Assembly: GCA_039925145.1 (NCBI GenBank)
Contig: JBDSZL010000031.1
Span: forward strand, 1 to 7,876
DNA from: JBDSZL01 sp039925145
GTDB lineage: Bacteria > Acidobacteriota > Vicinamibacteria > Vicinamibacterales > SCN-69-37
DNA: 7,876 nucleotides
Direction of reading: 5' to 3'
Positions 5,900-7,876 of the stretch are shown here, piece after piece. Under the pieces are notes generated by a model. It searched no databases. It worked only from the letters and a program-made list of their open reading frames with translations, and was not told the origin of the DNA. The first letter of the stretch is position 1; each line of letters begins with the position of its first letter. A program made the translations under genes and the position numbers.

Positions 5900-5905
5900 G
5901 TGTAC

Positions 5906-5953
5906 AGGAGACCGGGTCTCCGTGGGCCTCGGACAGCGGAGACCCGGTCTCTT
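5906..5953 (+). terminator. 17-bp hairpin 1 after the ThuA-like gene
   Basis: Bases 5906-5922 pair with 5937-5953 across a 14-base loop: 17 pairs, one of them a G/U wobble on the plus strand. It begins seven bases past the ThuA-like stop codon. It is a plausible transcript end or 3'-stabilising structure; there is no T-run after it. Confidence 0.45.
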
Positions 5954-6031
5954 CGATCACCGTTGGACAGCGGAGACCCGGTCTCTTCAATCACCGTTGG
6001 ACAGCGGAGACCGGTCTCTTCGATCACCCAC

Positions 6032-6079
6032 AGGAGGCCGGGTCTCCGTAGCTCTCGGACAGCGGAGACCCGGTCTCTT
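6032..6079 (+). terminator. 17-bp hairpin 2 near the isomerase stop
   Basis: Bases 6032-6048 pair with 6063-6079 across a 14-base loop, the same geometry as hairpin 1. It differs by A to G at 6037, which keeps pairing as G/U in plus-strand RNA. A short CTCTTT follows on the plus strand. Its far edge is nine bases from the convergent gene's stop codon. Confidence 0.45.
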
Positions 6080-6088
6080 TAGCTCGCA

Positions 6089-7033
6089 CTAGATCAGCGC
6101 GCGGCTCAACGTCTCTCTGTCGCGCGCGAGCGCCGCGAACACCTGGTCTTGTGGAATCGTCAGCGTCGTACGACCGTCTTCGGCGCCGCCAAGCGGATAC
6201 TCGGCCTGCAGTTCCAGCGGACCCGCAAATCGTTGCTCTCGCAGAATGGCCCCGAACTCCCGCAGTTTGACGACGCCTTCGCCGAGCGGCACTGCCTGAC
6301 GCTGCCACTCTCCATCGACGCCTCGCTGCCAGCCGTAGTCTTTCACCGAGACGCCGCGCAGGTAAGGCCCAATCACCTTGAGGTTGGTCGCCCACGATCC
6401 GGCCGCACCCTCGGTAGCCATATGGCCGGTGTCGTAATGAAAGCCGACTTGACTGGGATCGAACTCGCGCAGGATGGAGAGCATGTCCCAGATTGACGCG
6501 CCCACCGCGTTGCCGTTGTAGGTGTGGTACATCGCGCAGACGCCGTAGCGCGCGTTCAGCGCCGCCAGTGCGGCCACGCGCGGCCTGAGTGCCGCGAGCT
6601 GCTCCGGCACGGGCCGTTCCGCACCGTATCGGAACGTGCCCCACCAGTAGCTCCGGATATCGAGCGCGGCCGCCGTCCGGAGAATGGCGTCGGCATGAGG
6701 CGAATCGACATCGAGAATCGGCGCGGTCAAGGACCGCACCTGCAATCCCCGCGCGCGCAGCGCCCGAACGAACGGCGGCAGGTCGCCGGCGACACGCGCC
6801 GGCTCGACATGCCCCATGAGGCCCGGCCGAACGGTGACGTTCACGCCCGAAAACCCCATCGCGACAGCCGCCTCGGCGACCTGGTCGGCGCCGCGCAACC
6901 AGAGCAGATGCTTCGAGAAGATGTCGATGCGCACGCCGGCGGCGCCAGCCGGCGGCGCCTCGGGCGACCGTTGTGTCAGCCGACCCGGTATTAGTAGCGT
7001 GGCTCCCGCCGCAAGAAAGTCACGTCGTTCCAT
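6089..7033 (-). CDS. Tat-exported xylose-isomerase-like TIM-barrel protein
   Basis: A 314-residue member of the sugar phosphate isomerase/epimerase (AP endonuclease 2/xylose-isomerase-like TIM barrel) superfamily. The start at 7033 gives M-E-R-R-D-F-L, a twin-arginine motif at residues 3-7, then a short hydrophobic segment, so export through Tat is likely. An ATG at 7081 would place the signal internally and is rejected. Barrel features are I-D-I-F-S at 36-40, G-V-N-V-T-V at 63-68, Y-H-T-Y-N-G at 169-174, F-H-Y-D-T-G-H at 198-204, V-K-D-Y at 230-233 and E-L-Q-A-E-Y at 274-279. H170, D201, H204 and E278 are likely divalent-metal ligands. It could be an isomerase, epimerase or 3-keto-sugar-processing enzyme; the sequence does not settle which. 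The ribosome binding site is weak (GAG within TGAGCTC). It is the second gene of a pair with the similar upstream gene, 66 bases apart. Confidence 0.9.
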   Translation of the reverse strand: MERRDFLAAGATLLIPGRLTQRSPEAPPAGAAGVRIDIFSKHLLWLRGADQVAEAAVAMGFSGVNVTVRPGLMGHVEPARVAGDLPPFVRALRARGLQVRSLTAPILDVDSPHADAILRTAAALDIRSYWWGTFRYGAERPVPEQLAALRPRVAALAALNARYGVCAMYHTYNGNAVGASIWDMLSILREFDPSQVGFHYDTGHMATEGAAGSWATNLKVIGPYLRGVSVKDYGWQRGVDGEWQRQAVPLGEGVVKLREFGAILREQRFAGPLELQAEYPLGGAEDGRTTLTIPQDQVFAALARDRETLSRALI

Positions 7034-7067
7034 CAAGAGCTCAGATAACGAAGACCGTCGAACGGCG

Positions 7068-7079
7068 GACCTGCAGGTC
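7068..7079. promoter_or_regulatory. 12-bp palindrome between the isomerase-like genes
   Basis: GACCTGCAGGTC is a perfect palindrome in the 66-base gap between the two isomerase-like genes. It may be an operator or a small RNA structure. No promoter elements are clear beside it. Confidence 0.2.
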
Positions 7080-7099
7080 AACGACGTGACCGCAGCTTG

Positions 7100-7876
7100 T
7101 TACGAGATGAGGCAGGATTTGCAGTACTCGACACACTTGGCGATCTCTGTCATGCGGTCGGAGCCGGCCGGGACCGGGTATTCGAACTCGACCGTCGCCT
7201 GAATCTTCCACTTGTTGTCGCGGAGCAGTTGCAGGGCTTCCTTGATGGGAGTGTCGCCCTGGCCGAACGGCACGTTGGGGCCGTTCTGCAGCTTCCGATC
7301 CTTGACGTGCATGTGCGTGATGCGGTCGTGGTGCTGTTTCATGAACGGAATGGGAGACGTGTTGTTGCCCGCCACGAAGTGACCGAGGTCGAGATTCGCC
7401 CCGTTGTACTTCGCATAGCTGAACGCGCGCTCCCACACCGCGGCGTTCACTGCCGCGTGGCCGTGGTAGCCGACCCAGATCTTGTGCTTATCGGCCACTT
7501 CGCCCAGCCGCTTGGTGTCGTCCATGCGCGCCAGTGGCACTTCGGTTGAAATGGCGCGCGCGCCGAGCGCCTTCGCCATCTCGAAGCAGTACTCGAGAAT
7601 GTCGTCGGACGGCAGCGGGCTGATCCAATCGAACTTGACGATCTGGATGGCCACACCGGCTCTGCTCCACTTCTTGCGGAACTCCTTGAGCCGGCTCATC
7701 GGGGCCGAGAGGCGCCACTTGCGCAGCGCCTCGGCCGAGGCCTGCTGGGCGGCGACCTGCTCGGGGCTCGGGGGTGCGGCGTTGCGCCCGCGTGCCGGAG
7801 CCGCGGCCCCAGGTGCGGGGGCAGCTGCGGGTGCGGCCGCCGGAGACGCGCGCGCCGCCTCGGTTGAGCGGCCCCC
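7100..7876 (-). CDS. Xylose-isomerase-like TIM-barrel protein, 5' end off the window
   Basis: 258 residues are visible; the N-terminus, probably with an export signal and first barrel strands, lies beyond 7876. The first ATG inside the window (7699) is internal: the frame stays open to the edge and encodes an Ala/Pro/Gly-rich linker (visible residues about 1-36) and then R-K-W-R-L-S at 52-57, which precedes the barrel in related acidobacterial proteins as I recall them. Counting from M at 7699, the barrel shows S-T-E-V-P-L 51-56, Y-H-G-H 78-81, N-L-D-L-G-H 102-107, H-M-H-V-K-D 129-134 and V-E-F-E-Y 170-174. E53, D104, H107 and E171 or E173 are the likely metal ligands. It is related in fold to the next gene but not closely alike, and the two probably form an operon. 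The substrate is unknown; the family covers sugar isomerases, epimerases and related enzymes. Confidence 0.88.
   Translation of the reverse strand, partial: GGRSTEAARASPAAAPAAAPAPGAAAPARGRNAAPPSPEQVAAQQASAEALRKWRLSAPMSRLKEFRKKWSRAGVAIQIVKFDWISPLPSDDILEYCFEMAKALGARAISTEVPLARMDDTKRLGEVADKHKIWVGYHGHAAVNAAVWERAFSYAKYNGANLDLGHFVAGNNTSPIPFMKQHHDRITHMHVKDRKLQNGPNVPFGQGDTPIKEALQLLRDNKWKIQATVEFEYPVPAGSDRMTEIAKCVEYCKSCLIS

Larger units (their letters stand above)
5905..6079. repeat. Palindromic repeat array between convergent genes
   Basis: Six copies of a roughly 15-base palindrome with arms GAGACC/GGTCTC. Three consecutive direct units start with GGACAGCGGAGA (5931-5964 and 5965-5998 are 34 bases each; the third, from 5999, has lost one C). 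A 49-base block (5905-5953) is repeated with a few changes at 6031-6079; its first palindrome is in the opposite orientation to the other copies. The hexamer GAGACC/GGTCTC occurs eleven times. There are no unique spacers and no coding potential consistent with a 34-base period. It fills nearly the whole gap between the ThuA-like stop (5899) and the isomerase-like stop (6089), resembling an intergenic REP/BIME-type element or a two-way terminator. Confidence 0.85.

Noticed and set aside
5905..6079. A CRISPR array
   Set aside because: The 34-base units follow each other without unique spacers, and the repeated part is itself an interrupted palindrome found in both orientations. No cas genes are present.
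5857..6092. Small open frames across the palindromic repeats (60-70 codons, several frames)
   Set aside because: The 34-base period is not a multiple of three, so the frame changes between units. The frames come only from the repeat being free of stops, and one overlaps the end of the ThuA-like gene.
6024..6644. Minus-strand 206-codon frame overlapping the isomerase-like gene
   Set aside because: It is an alternative frame of a gene with clear barrel motifs and runs into the repeat array at its end; its product is Arg-rich without domain features.

Overview
The window is GC-rich bacterial chromosomal DNA. Nearly all of it is coding, and no phage, plasmid or transposase genes are present. GTG and TTG starts, a tRNA with an encoded CCA end, and secreted Tat/ThuA/xylose-isomerase-like proteins with an Ala/Pro-rich insertion all suggest a soil-type acidobacterium (Vicinamibacteria-like). 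That placement rests on family resemblance, not on a phylogenetic marker.

Left block, minus strand, read from 4257 down to 69: a RhlE-type DEAD-box RNA helicase with a Gly/Arg-rich tail; a 550-residue NYN nuclease carrying two OST-HTH/LOTUS RNA-binding domains; a YraN (UPF0102) nuclease-fold protein; and tRNA-Gly(GCC). The helicase tail is displaced by a two-base slip in a (GC)5 run at 3031-3040. As sequenced, the frame therefore runs on to 2455 and overlaps the NYN start. Hairpins lie in the leader of the NYN gene, after it, and after the tRNA. A G-rich heptamer repeat with quadruplex potential follows yraN. The block reads as an RNA-metabolism cluster, and the helicase/LOTUS pairing is its most interesting point.

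Middle block, plus strand, divergent from the helicase: a DUF2585 (UPF0314) membrane protein, then after 26 bases a secreted ThuA-like protein.

Right block, minus strand, convergent on the ThuA gene: two consecutive xylose-isomerase-like TIM-barrel proteins. The upstream one is cut by the window edge; the downstream one has a Tat signal. With ThuA they suggest periplasmic or exported carbohydrate metabolism, but no substrate can be named.

Between the convergent genes (5900-6088) is a compact array of palindromic repeats built on GAGACC/GGTCTC arms. It can fold into two similar 17-bp hairpins. This is the least explained non-coding structure in the window.
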